Shown here: positions 13,452 to 26,832 of the stretch, in pieces
Layout: each line of letters opens with the position of its first letter
Numbering within the stretch: position 1 is the first letter of the stretch
Origin: Pocillopora verrucosa
Lineage: Eukaryota > Cnidaria > Anthozoa > Scleractinia > Pocilloporidae
Direction: 5' to 3'
Length of the DNA stretch: 64,000 nucleotides
Assembly: GCF_036669915.1 (NCBI RefSeq)
Contig: NC_089320.1
Coordinates: 13,878,287-13,942,286 of the forward strand
Made by a program: the position numbers and the translations under genes
Notes under the pieces: model-generated
The model's input: the letters and a program-made list of their open reading frames with translations, nothing else
What the model was told of the DNA's origin: nothing
Database searches by the model: none

Positions 13452-16400
13452 CTATGTTGCGATTTTCCTGACATGAGTCGACCCGGACTGGCATTCATTT
13501 GTATCAGTGTGGTTTGTGGGGCTGAATCGTGACACACAGTAAGCCTTTATCTTGCTATATGTCCGTCTGTTTGCCACGAAAGCCAGAAAAATGAAGAATC
13601 CTATAAATAACAGGGTGTTAATGAATCACTGTATAAGTGGAACCACTTACATTAATTTCCAACTAAAAACATTGATTTAATGGAGATGAATGTTTGATCA
13701 GAAGGAAGGTGAAATAATTTCATATGAATTTTTGATCATGGTAACATGATAATGTGATAACAAAACGTCGAATCAAGGAGTCTTCTATGGTGTAATTGAT
13801 CATAGTAGTATGATGATGGGGTAACAAAACGTAGAATCAACGAGTCTTCTATGATGTAGTCATTAGCGCCCTCGATATTAAGGATTAGATGACATTGATG
13901 TCTTCTAGCAAAAAGGAAAAAGAATATTCAGGATTGCACCTGAGTGGAATATTCGATTTTTTATCCAAATGTTTTGGTCCGTTTCAATGATTCTTCGGTA
14001 CAGATTAAAGTCATGGACCTACCTTTTACTTGCTAACCGTCATTTGCATAGAAAACGTACCTTGAAGACTGTTTAAAATCACAAACAAATAATTCAGAAA
14101 CTCCACTTTGGCAAATGGAACGATGAAACCCAATATCCAGGTGAAGCCAATAGACGAAGACAGCTTTAAGTACAGGATAAGAAGACTGGTCTCGTTACTT
14201 GTTACGTGACGCGTGGTCTGTCATGAAGGAAAAGGTTATTTGCTTTGTTACTAGCTAGGGACAAAGGACGAAACAGGGTACCAAAGAGAAGTTGACTCAC
14301 AAGCAAAAGAATAACTTTCTGACGAAGAGCTAACGCTCGAAACTTCAGCTTGAGAAACTCTTAAGTGTGGCCAATTCACGTTATAAACTCAGTTGACAAA
14401 ACAAAACTATCTTATGACCACCCCTCCCCCCACCGGCGCAGCACCACAATTTCTTACTCCATTTGCTCCCACAAACTTTCGACATTGCTCGTCGCTTGTC
14501 AAATATAAATTTAGTGATGGCCTATCTCACCATGAAGTTCTCTGTAGCTCAATGGTGAAGTGGATGAAGGTTTATGACTCATTTGCCATTTGGGACTTTT
14601 TCCATCAGAGTTTTTGCTTTAACCTACGCTAGTGAAAAAATCCAACAGCATCTTTTTTTTCTTATTGACGACCTAGTTTAAAATTTATTGTCTTTCCAGT
14701 AATCTTTTAGGGAGTCTAAGATATTTGATTGGATCAAGATAAACGTCGTAAGCTCATTGTCAATGAAGCAATAAGTACTTAGAAAAACGTGGGCAAGATC
14801 AACTGAAAATACCATGGTTCCCTAAACCGTTAGAACTTCGTACAACCGCAAACCGCTCAATAACGGCCACCAACACTTTTACAGAGAAATAATCATGTTG
14901 AGTCAGGTCTTGCATGAATAGAAGAGAAACTTCGAGAACTACCTTCTTAACTTTCCAAATAGAAGCCATCGTGTAGGAAAGAGCAGCTATGTTGAAAATT
15001 ATGATGACTGCCACGGGTAGACCAAGTACCAGAAGAAGTGCTTTGCCATTTGAAATCCAGCAAAAAATGTCACCTAATTGAAAAATCAGGAAGCTCTATA
15101 GAATGCATGGGAGAGACACGTGTGTTGATCAAGTGTACAGCAGGTATTCATTGAATTAAATTACCAAACGAACTTTAAAAAAATATAGCGCTGAAATCTT
15201 GGAGAATGCACGTAAAGAGATTTTGAGGCGTGCATGTTAAGAGTTAAGGGGAACGACCTTTACATTAAGTAAAAAATCACAAAGACTGTATTCTGGAGTG
15301 GAAAAAAAATTTAAGAGAAACGAATGGAGCTGATAAGAAACAAGTCTGATTAAGGATAGCAGAGATTAGTATGGATTGCAGATAACCAGTTCTCATTTGG
15401 ACAAACCACGAAGTAACTGCTTGTAGGAATAAATAAAGGGCCAAATAAAAGTGGGTGTTACGATATATTTCTAGGAATTCTACCCACAGGGCTCGAAAAA
15501 GAGTTCAGTCAGGGGTTGAGGGAGATTGTTTTCACTGTACCGTCGTACCGTATCCAATGCTGAATGCGTCTGTTTTATCCAGAGTTACACTTGTGATCAC
15601 AACAAGAGCAGGAGTGATCCAGGCAAATACGCAGTATACCATTAACGCATTTGTGTTACCACTAGAACGAGAATGTGCTGGTTGCCCTGTTTTTGAAAAT
15701 AGATATATTTGTTAGTTTAAGCAATCGGAGAGACCAAGATAAGTCTCGTAACCAATATCTCTAATTTTATTGACTCTAAAGTCTTACTCTATTTACATCT
15801 GCGCTTTTTGCTTCCTTATACCTTTATTGCAAAGGACTTTAAACAAATGAATAAATTGATGAAATGCTAAATGCAGTTTGGAGGTTGGAGGTCTAATAGA
15901 AACAGGAGGTGCGAATTATGTAATTCAGACTCAGACCATAAAGTTCGCACTCAAGTTGTCCACAAACAAGTCAAAAATTGAACATATCGATTTTCGTTCT
16001 CACCATGTCCTCCTCAGCTACCGTCAATGATGATAAAGATAAAGGTAAACGTATTTTTGTAGCGCCGGTATCCTGTTGTTCATTACAATGAATTTCATGT
16101 TTGAATTCTTTAACTTCAAGAAAACGAGAGCTACGATTTAACCGTTGCTTTTGGTAAGGTGTTTTCAGGCTCCGAGACCAAAATAAGGTCAACACGTTTC
16201 CTTCTTACTACTTTACGAAAATATAATTTTCGACAGTATTTAGTGTGCAACTCCTAATTGATATCACACTGGTAAGAGAGCCTACCATCTCGGTTTAAAA
16301 GAAGCACCAAATATGCATCTTAAAGTCCATGAAATAAGTTACCTGTGGCTCCAAACGTCTTTGCCACATCAAATGCCAAAACTCCCATCCAGAAAAATGA

Positions 16401-19400
16401 ACACAACAGGAAATAATGGAGTAGAATGGACACCGTCATGCAAAAATGTGGCTTGTCGGTCTCACCAGATAGAAAGAACATGGTATGGTACAACAACATT
16501 GCACAGGAAAGATTCATGAGGTTCTTCCCTGGCAAATTCCTCAGCTCTGCAATTGCAATGTAAGTACCAAGAAGAAAAAGTAGGGAGATTATGGAGGTGG
16601 TGCATCCGATGTAAGTTAACACTTGTCGTGGTGTGATCTTTCTTGATGCGACTGTTTCTGTCACGACATAGTTACGACTGAGGTTCATACAAAGGAAGAG
16701 AGATGACCCATTGATAAAGAAGCTTTCATTACCGTACGATTGTTTGTGCAATGGAATCCATACTGAGCCGTTAGTTTGAATTCTAACAGAATTTAGTTCC
16801 ATTTCGACAAAGGAACAGTTGATGGAACTTTCATTATTCGTAGCAATGTGAACGCTGACTTGAATGCATTTTTCAGTGAAGGGATCAAATACGGTTCCTT
16901 CAGCACACAGCTTGTTCATTACGACAGTCTTCTGTTTTCCCAGTCTTATGGTGTGGAAAGAGGAGGAAAAGTCGAATAAGATATCCAAGGGAGGTGTGCC
17001 AGGTTTTGTAGGTGGTGGTGGTGGTGGTGGTTGTGGATTCACTGAGAAGCAGGCACAAGAATATGCGCTAATGTCTTTGCCCTTGCAGATTTCACAATGT
17101 GGATTCTTTTCTTGAGCGCTGTAACAAACAGGAAAGGCGTAAAATGAACATAAATCGGGCAGCAGTGGTTCTGCTTGAATTACCGTTGGATCTGAACAGC
17201 TTTGCTCTATGGCCAAGCATTGCTTTAGCAGATGCTTATTACCAGTTGGTGCTTTGAATTCCCATTCACATCTCGTCATTATGTATTCCAACATCTGTGA
17301 TCTGTCCTTTGGAACGTTATGAGTGCTAATACCTTTGCATGAGGCGGAGAATTTCCAGTATGTCTGATTCTTAGCATGATTGCATTTAGAACAGAACACA
17401 TTCTTGTACGTGAGTTTTTCCTCCATGTCTGTTACAGGCAAAAGTCTGAGAAGATTTGTCGCGGTGGGTTTTTCAACGCATAGGGAATTCAGACTCTGGT
17501 CGGGATTGTTTGATGGACAGCTGGAAATCATTACGAACCCATAATCCGTCGAGTTGTTCGTTTTTATACACTTCTGCTTAGTAGGGCTCTTTTTCGGTGT
17601 CTTGGAAACCTTACACCTTGAAGAAAAGGGATAAGTAAGTACGACTGGCCGACTGAACTGAACTGATAGGTCACAGAAACCGCCAATGTGGAAAAAAAAA
17701 CTAGTTCAATTAAGTGGTTAATCGATCGGGATGTCAAGTATCATTCCCTTAGTTAGTCAGTCTGTACTTTCATGGTCTCCTATGTATGTGAGTTAGTCTG
17801 TCCATCCTCATATTGAGGTATAAAACTGATCTGTGTTATCTAAAAGGTGTATCACTGTGCTAGCGAATTGAAGGTTGACCAAAGATCTTTAATCTTAAAA
17901 GAAGAAAAAAGTCGTCTTTGGTCTGATGAAGATGTTGATGTTGAGTGCTTTAAAAAGTAAACTTTTTTGGTGGAAAGTCAGCCACTGAGGTTGTCAAGGA
18001 GTCAGGCAGTCGACCACTTATCCTTCCCCTTCGATGGATCAACCTCATTTATGTTAATAGACATAACGAAGTATCAGTGAAATTTAGTATTATCAACTGA
18101 GTTGATAACGTAAATTGCCCACTGTAAAGAGTTTTAAAAGCTGACGTTTCGAGCGTTAGCCCCTCGTCCTCGCTCGAAACGTCAGCTTTTCAACTCTTTA
18201 CGGTGGCCAATTTACTTTATCAACACAATATATGTACTAGATTACCCTGTTATACTCTCCCACCGACGCAATAAGTAAATTTCTTTAGAAAATTACCCCC
18301 TTTATTCATTTGAAGTAAAATGCGCAAGATGAAATCCATGACCTTTCTTTCTGAAACTGCTTCAAGCTGCGTCAAAGAGCTTCTATTTAGAGAACTACGA
18401 AATATTTATGTGTTATCTACTAACCAGGAGATGAAAGAACTTTGGTAAACTTAAGGTTTGAAGCTAAACTCGACGCCGCGCAAATTGAAAATGCATATGA
18501 GCAAGCAAATAATGCCTTCATATGGAATTGACAAGAACAGAGGTGTTTTCAAGGATTAAGCTACAAGACTTAATTGTCAAAAGAGTGGTTTGCAGTTTGC
18601 ATGTTATCACTCTTAGTTCTAAATGTTTTGGGAAGGGAATAAAAATAGGCCACATTAGATGTTCAGGTTAACCCACTTCGAGAAAAAAATTCATCCTTTG
18701 TAGATCCTTCTTGGAAGTTAGAGAGTGCATGGCAATAACGACATGACAATGAAGGAATTACTTTAGAAATTAGTCCTTCTTGGAAGGACTTAGTTTTCCA
18801 ACTTAACCCCCCCCCCTTCCTTATCCTGTCAAAATGTATTACCTCAAGAAGTAATCGAAGCAACAATCCCCCAACTTGAAACATAACGTATCGCAATAGC
18901 AAGGCCTTTTGTACGCTCGTTCTTGGTCTTGGTCGTCCAAAGGGCATATCCGAGTGCAGGAATACTCGGCTGAGGGGCACATCCTTGTCATATCAAATGG
19001 GGAAGAAGTCATGTTTAGTCTAATGAGGAAGCTACTTGTGCTTATGGTCTTGTTATGATACTGAATCAGCAGATCCTTTACGGCTGGTGCAAAAATAAAA
19101 TGAAATTGCGAACAATTAAATAAAATGAGAAACAGAAAAGTTCAATTAAATAGTACTTGATATTTCCCTATATTTTTAACTTTAAATGTTCTTGAATTCA
19201 CAGTCATAAAGTCATAATATCCCCACCATGGGAATATTTAATCCACCAACTGAAAGCTTACATACTCTCAAGAAGATTTTGTTGTTTCATGAACAATTCT
19301 AACTTTTCCTGGCTCCTGAAATTATTGAAGACAGCCTAAAAAATATAGCCTGGTTTAATCAAAACCTTTTATCATTATACATTTAGTCTAAAGCAGTTCT

Positions 19401-20255
19401 TAAACTTGTATTTAGACGTCTCAACTGAACCACGCTATATTAGAGAATACAGATGTTGATTTTCAGAGAATCTGAGTCAGAAGACTGCTGGGCGTGATAC
19501 AACGCTGCAAGGCTTCACAATTTATTGGGGTCGTCTCAATTCTTCATTCGTTTGAGGTTGTGGAACTAATTGACAATTGATATTTTGGAAGCTATCAGGT
19601 CCCCATAAGTAAAACACAATTAGTAGAATTAAAGATATTAGACACCCAGAAATCCTTCAACAGCATTTCTGTATTGCTCTCTTTAGTAAGAGTATGGCCT
19701 TCTTTACATCGCATAGAGGTTTAATAATGACAATGTAGCTGTATTACAACATGAACCGTATAAAAGTATGGAGGCGTTAGTAACAGAATATCTCAGTAAA
19801 GTATAACGTATAACGTTCAAAGTCGACAACAGTCCCGGCTTTAGTTACATACACTCTATATTTCTGATGGGGAAGCTGGGGGGAGGTGGGGTTGGGAGGG
19901 ACTGCTTATTAGTAAACCATTTTCTGATCCTGGCCGATTCAGCCTCTTCGCCGTTTTCAAGCCATTTTTTCCGGAAAGTTGCATTCATTGCTGAGCCCGA
20001 TCTGTACGTACAAGTCAAGCACTGTCACTGAGGGCAAATGCAGATAGAGACGTTATCTTGCTATTTCTACTTACGTGCGGGAGTAGATAAAGAAGGTTGG
20101 ATTCCTGGTGCGGGAGTAAGTGGAGGAGGTTGCAATCCTGTTGTATTTGGTGCAGGTACTGATGAGTTAGCTGCTTTTTCAAAGCCACAAAAGAACATCA
20201 CAGTGAATATCAAGATCAGCATCGTCTTTAGACCAACAGCTTGTGTAATCTGCAA
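13452..20255 (-). CDS. SMB-domain seven-transmembrane receptor, inverted paralogue
   Basis: Seven minus-strand exons: 20075-20255, 18843-19083, 16343-17616, 15549-15686, 14943-15073, 14061-14217 and 13452-13600, with intron phases 1, 2, 1, 1, 0, 1. They give 756 residues in one open frame. Exon 1 encodes MQITQAVGLKT, a hydrophobic leader and a Pro-rich piece. Exon 2 carries the somatomedin-B cysteines (CTRIC, CYCDTLC, DCCFDY) and is 241 bp, the same length as in the plus-strand paralogue. Exon 3 has the YKNVFCSKCN motif, a Pro-rich stalk and TM1-TM3. The last exons supply TM4-TM7 (GFTWILGF, NSLQG). No canonical GPS motif is visible. The poly-Pro run comes from a triplet repeat at about 17012-17030. 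Introns 2 and 5 contain copies of a dispersed repeat. Ligand unknown; presumed plasma-membrane receptor. Confidence 0.85.
13734..13860. repeat. Tandem direct repeat, two units of about 64 bp
   Basis: Two adjacent units each begin GATCAT and share AACAAAACGT, GAATCAA, GAGTCTTCTATG. The second starts at 13798. The repeat lies in the last intron of the minus-strand SMB receptor. Confidence 0.85.
14310..14480. repeat. Dispersed repeat with hammerhead-like core (degenerate copy)
   Basis: CTGACGAAGAGCTAACGCTC and GAAAC follow in order at 14319-14343, then a tail containing GGCCAATT, AACTCAGTTGA and CGCAGCACCACA. The same ordered words recur near 18.1, 29.4 and 39.1 kb. In this copy the expected GTC after GAAAC reads TTC, so the cleavage site of a hammerhead ribozyme would be altered. 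It lies in intron 5 of the minus-strand SMB receptor. Confidence 0.6.
18090..18300. repeat. Dispersed repeat, palindromic copy
   Basis: The words TAAAGAGTTTTAAAAGCTGAC and GTCAGCTTTTCAACTCTTTA face each other around a centre near 18163, making an inverted repeat with a stem of roughly 19 bp at its core. The minus strand reads GGGGCTAACGCTCGAAACGTC. A tail with GGTGGCCAATTTA and TATACTCTCCCACCGACGCA follows. It lies in intron 2 of the minus-strand SMB receptor. Confidence 0.7.
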
Positions 20256-22526
20256 GAAGTGAGGTAGTGGAGTGCCCCATTACTGATTTGCTTTAGTGTT
20301 ATTAATGCCCTTAAAACGGTGGTTAGTTTGAAGTCACTCACAGACGAGAGTTGGTCCTCGTGGCACTTTAAACTCTAGCTTGCCTGCGAATGCTTTGCAC
20401 AGCTTCCACGACTTATGTAAATCCTGCCAGGGCGCTTTGATTTAAAAACAGAAAAACTACGAAAGGCCCAAAACTGATATTTACAATTTGAATAGCAATA
20501 TTATTCTCATAGAAAAGTAAAACGAAAAATACTTCTTTTCTCGTGAACAAGTCAATATACCTATGCGTCATTCCTATCAGGCATTTAATTCATTTTATTT
20601 CCTTTTATATAGAACACAGCACATTTCCACTGAAAGCCTTGGTTCTTTCTGTCAATTCTCTTACTCCTAAGAGTGAACAAGGCAGAATTTACCTTTTTAT
20701 AGAAATATAATATCTCGCACATAAGTGATGGTTACAAGAAAGATATCAATTAGGAGATTATTATTTTGAAGTTGATCCAATACTAAATCCTCCGAACAAA
20801 CATCATAAGAATTGTAGGGCAGACAGTAAAGAGATTATTGATGAGATCTTGAGAGTGAAAAGGATAAAAGAAGCACTAACATGAAATAATATCTAGAGGT
20901 ATAATAACCATAACGGTACCACAATCTGCATGTATCGTATTTCTCTATTCCATACTTATGTTCAAGTGGGCTTTTTACATCTGACCAGCTGGAATTTGGC
21001 AAGAGAATTAAGAAACCGATGAATTCTTTGGGCGCATTTTTTTTCTTTCTTAAACGAAAATAAAAGTCGACTGTTTTTTTTTTTTCCATTTCTAGTTGTA
21101 ACGGTCAAATCATTTAAGTAAATAGCATTTTTTAGATCACTCAGTTGCTCTTTCCACTCTTCGCTTGAGTCCATCGTTACGATAGGTTTGTCGCCTACAA
21201 CTAGACTTTCGCAGGGAACGCAACGGTAACGGAGGAAGTAACTTGATGGGCACGACATAGCTGCGGGAATGGAAACTCGTATCGGCGTTTCCTCCTACAC
21301 AAGACGTACTTCGGCATGCTTAGTTCGGGCGTAAAGGGTCAAATTCCGTCTGTTTCTCACTGAAGTTTATTTTATTTCACGCCGACAGCTGCCATGAACA
21401 CTAGCGTACTTAATAGTGTAATCTTTCTGATCACAAGTAGAGTGAACGATGTAAGCAAAAGGTTTACGATGTACTTCCCTAACCTCATAACTCCCGTGAG
21501 CGACCAAGACAGAATTACTCCTGACCATATCATACAATATCATGCAAACAAGTTAGGAGAATAAAGAAAAATATTAATTATGGGATGACTAATTGATCCA
21601 AGACCAAATTCTCCAAATTAATACAATGAGAATCATTTGGCAGTTAATAAGGAGAATTTATAATGAGATTTTGGGACTTAAAGGGTCAAGTACTCTTGAG
21701 CGTGGGGTTCTATTGTTCTCTCAATTTACACTTTACGGTAATTTCCACTTAAATATTCCATCTGTCCGGAGAACACTAACCAAGAAAGGGGAAATTAATC
21801 ATATAGTTTCGAAATTAGTTGCGGTAGAGCAACGTAGAGAGTAAAAATAAGAAGTTAATTAAAATTTCTGCTTATCTATGCGATGTTGGTGTTAATTTTG
21901 AACAGGTGGCAACGAGGAAAATTATCGTATGAAAAGAACTAAATTACGGACGCAAGTTCAGCTGGCAACTTTCCTGAGAAATAATTTACCAGAAAAGGTC
22001 GCTACCAGGAATGTTAACATAACAATGTCCACTTACAGGTGCACCAAGGCGGCGAGTACAAAGCGATATTTACTATTGATAGTTGAAAGACCTTACTGTT
22101 GCCTTTTATTTTTTTTTAAACATTAAAATGAAAGAAACGCAAATGAGTTGAGAACGGCTAAAGTAATAAATAAATTGTTCCAAGTCGCACGGAAAATCAC
22201 TAAATTTTTCCTTAAGACTATAAAAAAAAGAGCTACAACAAAATACAATCAAAAAGTAAAAAAACAAAAAACAAAATACTAAAGAAGAAAAAAGCAATGG
22301 AAAGAAACAAAAAGCAATGGAAGCTGTTTTGAGAATAATTCTTTCATTCTCTGAAACATTCTGTTTTTCTAGATTAAACAAAGGGAAAGTCGACTTTACA
22401 AAATTTTTGTACATACGAGAGAATCTGTCTTTTAGGTATTTTTTATTTAGTTTTATTCGCTAAAAGGAAAAAAAAGTAATTCATGCAATGCCCATAAAAT
22501 TAACTCAGCAGGCCAGTTGCATTTCC
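20256..22526. other. Intergenic region upstream of the minus-strand SMB receptor
   Basis: No supported gene. A minus-strand reading frame at 20962-21258 (MSCPSSYFLRY) has an ordinary codon look over its first 60 residues, but no usable donor follows and it runs into A-rich sequence, so it is not called. The segment next to 20255 should contain the promoter of the SMB receptor. Confidence 0.45.
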
Positions 22527-22527
22527 T

Positions 22528-25500
22528 TACTTTGCACAATATTACAACGTTGACACGAAGTTGACAAAACTATGTTTTCTAACCAAGTAATCTGCAGAAT
22601 GTTTTGGAAAAGTTACCTGTATGTAACACACTGACGTGCATGATTCTTTAAAGGTTAAACAAAGTTTTAAAGTGATGACTTCCAATCGTTTAAAAATATA
22701 AGAAAAAAATTCTACTCACTATTCTTCAATTCCTACTTCAGACCTGGATTATCTTTTCCAAATGTATTTCAGTTCTAATGGTCCCACGTTGTACGACATA
22801 CGACGTTATTCAAAAAGCTGGCAATCGTCGGCCCTATCTAGGAGCCCTATAGGAGAGGCATAAATAACCAAAATAAGCATTTTCAAATTAGACAAAAGTG
22901 CAAAAACAAGATGCCATCCCTTCATTTAAATTTTTTACAAACCTCAGGTTTCAGCTATTTCTTATTCACTTTCGACAAAAGTATTCTGCGCTCTATCTTG
23001 CCTGGCACGTATTAACAAACCTCAGCGAGCGATTTTACCCAGAATCAATCTGCATCATGGAACTTGCACATGATATTTTTTTAACATCCTTTTTTTCAGC
23101 GTGAGCCGCAATAGCGCCAGCACCAACTAAATTCGTATTTTAAGCACTAAATTAGTTATATATTATCATGACTAGGCATAACTATGCAAATTTGATTCTT
23201 CGTCAATCTACTTAGTATATATTATCCCTAGCAAAGCTAATTATGCGATAAACATGAAACTAAATAAAAAGGTTCATTTTTGTGGACCTTAATCTTGTTT
23301 TAACCATAAGCTCCTAATTTTCCAGAAATTAGAAAAAAAATGGAATTTCCATAACGAACAAAGAATAAAACATGGAAAATTTGCTGCAATGCTACCGAAT
23401 GGGCAAATCTGATCGTGTTAACTGAGGTATTCTCCTAGTCATTTACCTCATGACATTTCAGCCCTGTAAGTTGTTCGATTCCTTTCTGTCTACCTTAAGT
23501 CATTGCTATACTTAAATGATTTACCTCTTAATCCAATAATGTCAGTAGAGGGAAAGAAATTGTGATGACTTGTTTAAGGCTTTCCTTTTGACTTGGAAGA
23601 ATAGAAATATGCTCAATCCTTCGTAAAATTAACTTCCTTGCAAACAAAAAGACATCTCTCTTCCCTTTCAAAGGACGGGAAGCTCCGGACATTGGTAGTT
23701 TTTGTTGCTCACCATTATTTCATCGTCCTCCCTCGCAAGAGGGTTCCTTTAAGCGTAGGCAGATACTATTAAAAGTATGAGTTTGTTGCACAGGTTGAAG
23801 TTTATGACCAAAAATGTCAGAAACACAACTGGTAAAAGAGAGAAACGTTTACTTTCACGATTATGGCTTGATTTCACAATGCCTCATGATCTAATGAGTT
23901 TTAAACCTAAGCCAGCTGAGTATATCTTTTCAAGTGTAAATTATTTACGATGAAACGGTTCCATATTTGAAATTTTTTTTTTTGCATGGGTTAAGCAAAT
24001 ATCTAATAACTTAAGTGTAACCTGTCTCATTTAGACTGAAAAGAAACTTATTGGATTTTTGAAACTAATAAATCTTTTCGATTGTACTAGCACCAAATCC
24101 TCTAATGTTCTTTCTGCACTTTTTCTGCAATGTCTTTTGTACATTGGTGGGTTTTTTAAAATTCATTTTCTTCTGATTGTCAAATATCCCATTTCCTCAA
24201 AATCGAAAAAAAATCTATTAAATTGGAGAAATATAACCGTACATTATCATGGCGTACGTCACTTAATTACGTCAACAAAGTTTCACTTTTGTAAAATACG
24301 TGAAGGATAAGTAACTGATGCAAGGGGAAAAAACACCCCTATGAATATTTAATTAACCCTAAAGTGACTATTATCGAATTTCCTCGCACAGTGTACTCTT
24401 GACCCAATCATCAATGCCATTAAGGAAATGATCATAGGCGAGAGAGGATATTGATTGCTACACAAATTCTCCTTTTTATTATCATAGCAAATGTATGGAG
24501 GACAGTTATTTTCATAGAAAATATAGGTACTGATTTTAGGGTTTGGAAACGCAACAAACTTAGCTAGCTGGGGGAATTATCAACTTGGTAGGCGTACCGT
24601 CATATATCAAATGATGCTCAGCTAGCCAGGTCTGAACCTTCTGAGCCGCCTTGACTAACTCTTTGTTTCTTGACGTTTACACACTAAAACATTTGCAGCA
24701 GTCTAAATGTATATCGCAAAAGTGTAAACTAACGCTGAAGAAGACGTACTCTATAAATAATGAATTTGACCAAGTTCTCTGCGGGGACGAAGAATTTAAG
24801 GCAACTAAACAGCCCTTTAACGTGAAACGAAGATGAGCTCCCTTCTGATGCATTCATATCCATCCCATAATGAAGAAAACGGCAAATTAAACAACAAATG
24901 AATCGATTAACTACATTACAACCCTATGGCATGAAGCATCTACAGGCAGAACTAACCGCCTTATTTACCAAATAAGTTGAAAATACATATCGTGAGTCAT
25001 ACCTTCCTTAATATCTCCAGAGCGCGCAATATAAAATAGTTAGTTTCCAGTGGTGTTCTTGAAGAAAGGACAAGGAAACAAATGTCATTAAGGAAATGAT
25101 CATAGGCGAGAGAAGATATTGATTGCTACACAAATTCTCCTTTTTATTATCATAGCAAATGTATGGAGGACAGTTATTTTCATAGAAAATATAGGTACTG
25201 ATTTTAGGGTTTGGAAACGCAACAAACTTAGCTAGCTGGGGGAATTATCAACTTGGTAGGCGCACCGTCATATATCAAATGATGCTCAGCTAGCCAGGTC
25301 AGAAAGTTCTGAGCCGCCTTGACAAAACAACAAGAGACAAATGAATTGATTAACTAAATTACAACCCTATGGCATGAAGTATCTACAGGCAGAACTAACC
25401 GCCTTATTTACCAAATAAGTTGAAAATACATATCGTGAGTCAGACCTTCCTTAATATCTCCAGTGGTGTGCTAAAATCTTCTTGAAGAAAGGACAAGGAA

Positions 25501-26832
25501 ACAAAATAAAGAGGGAGGTGGGGAATGTCATGTTATCCTCCGCATCCCCCCTTCCTTCTATGTCTTACGGTTGAAGGGAACCTCAGGCCTCTCGCCATGT
25601 AAAAGTTCCAAAATATGTGACAATTGCTTTTCTCACTGATAAATTCTTAAAGTTTACATAGCGTTCTCGAATCTTGGCATGAGATGTGAAACATCAAATC
25701 AACAGTTTACCACTGAGTTCTCATTAAATATTTATTATTCCCACTTTTCTCACAATAGGTAAGCCGACAAGCTTAATGCTATATTTAAAACCATAGACCT
25801 GTATTTAAAACCATAGACCTCCATTATCTAAAAATATCCATGCATTTCTTCGAAATCATCTTTTTCTTGGTTTCTCATCGCCTCGAGGTCATCCAAAAAG
25901 GTCCAGAAGTTAAAAGGGCGGATACTGTTAGCCAATGGATAAATCGCTATCCAGTGATAAGTGTCAACAAACCGTACTGTGATTTCTACCGAATAGGGAT
26001 TATTTTCTCAGTCAATTATGTTATCCACCCATCGAAAAACCGGAGCCAAATCGTTCCAAAGAAAATCTGCTCGACAAGCCCTTTTAAGCTGTATGCGGTT
26101 CAACCTGCATATTAAATTGATATTGTTCTGAAATTAAAGTTAAAATTGAAGTTGAAGCTATAATAGAAGAACAATGAACTGGTTGGCAAAGTGTGCCAAT
26201 TCCAAGTCAAAATTTCTAGTTCGTCATACAAATACACACTTTGTTTACTCTAAAACCAATGCAACTTTCAAGTGTTCGCTCAGGATGAAAACTAAACGAT
26301 TATATTAAGCTAGTTTAATTTCCGTTATTGTATTTCTTTGAAGGCTGTTGCCGGTTCACTTGATTGTCTAATTGCATTACTCAATTACGGAAAGGATGTT
26401 TGTTTACAAAACTTGCTTTGTTTAGTGTTCGGCTCATGTCAAAAGAAATGAGTAACTCAAATAAATACAAAGCTTTTTAGTTCGCTTGAAATTTTCAAAT
26501 TGTTTTCACACCAGGCTGTTATTTTCAATTAGTTAGATCATGCATGGGTAAAATTCGGTTTTTAAACCTCAGTGACACCTTTTGTCAACATTCATCCTCT
26601 AACCTACCAATAAAAGGAGCTGAGTCATGAAAAATACTGAAAAATTCAAAAAACCAAATAGTCGTTAGTTTTGGTTGTAATTACCACTGTTATACATCAC
26701 AGTTTTGGCAAAAACATATAGGCCAAATATAAATCACTTTATTTTACATTTTACAATACAATTATAAAACTAAGACCGGAAGTTCAATTTACTCCAGGAT
26801 TTATCGTCTAACAGCCTCTTGTTATAAGGTGA
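22528..26832. other. Non-coding 3' flank of GPCR copy 1
   Basis: About 4.3 kb downstream of the GPCR stop. It is AT-rich and matched almost throughout by the region 30348-34739 in unit 2. No gene was recognised. A short frame near 24756-24835 (FDQVLCGDEEFKATKQPF) recurs near 33345-33412, but it recurs only because the DNA was duplicated. Confidence 0.5.
24416..25445. repeat. Internal direct repeat within unit 1
   Basis: About 240 bp starting CATTAAGGAAATGATCATAGG at 24418 recurs at 25086, and a second shared part (ACAACCCTATGGCATGAAG with its flanks) occurs at about 24918 and 25361. Spacing differs between the parts, so the second copy has lost about 300 bp between them. Unit 2 has only one copy (from about 32592), so this duplication postdates the large one. 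Confidence 0.85.

Noticed and set aside
13734-13860. CRISPR-like array
   Set aside because: Only two adjacent imperfect units with no spacers; an ordinary eukaryotic tandem repeat.
18141-18168. Functional hammerhead ribozyme at 18.1 kb
   Set aside because: The minus strand lacks the CUGA part of the core (reads AGGACGAG), so only a relic is claimed.
20962-21258. Minus-strand gene starting MSCPSSYFLRY
   Set aside because: No splice donor after the plausible part and it runs into an A-rich tract; no similarity recognised.
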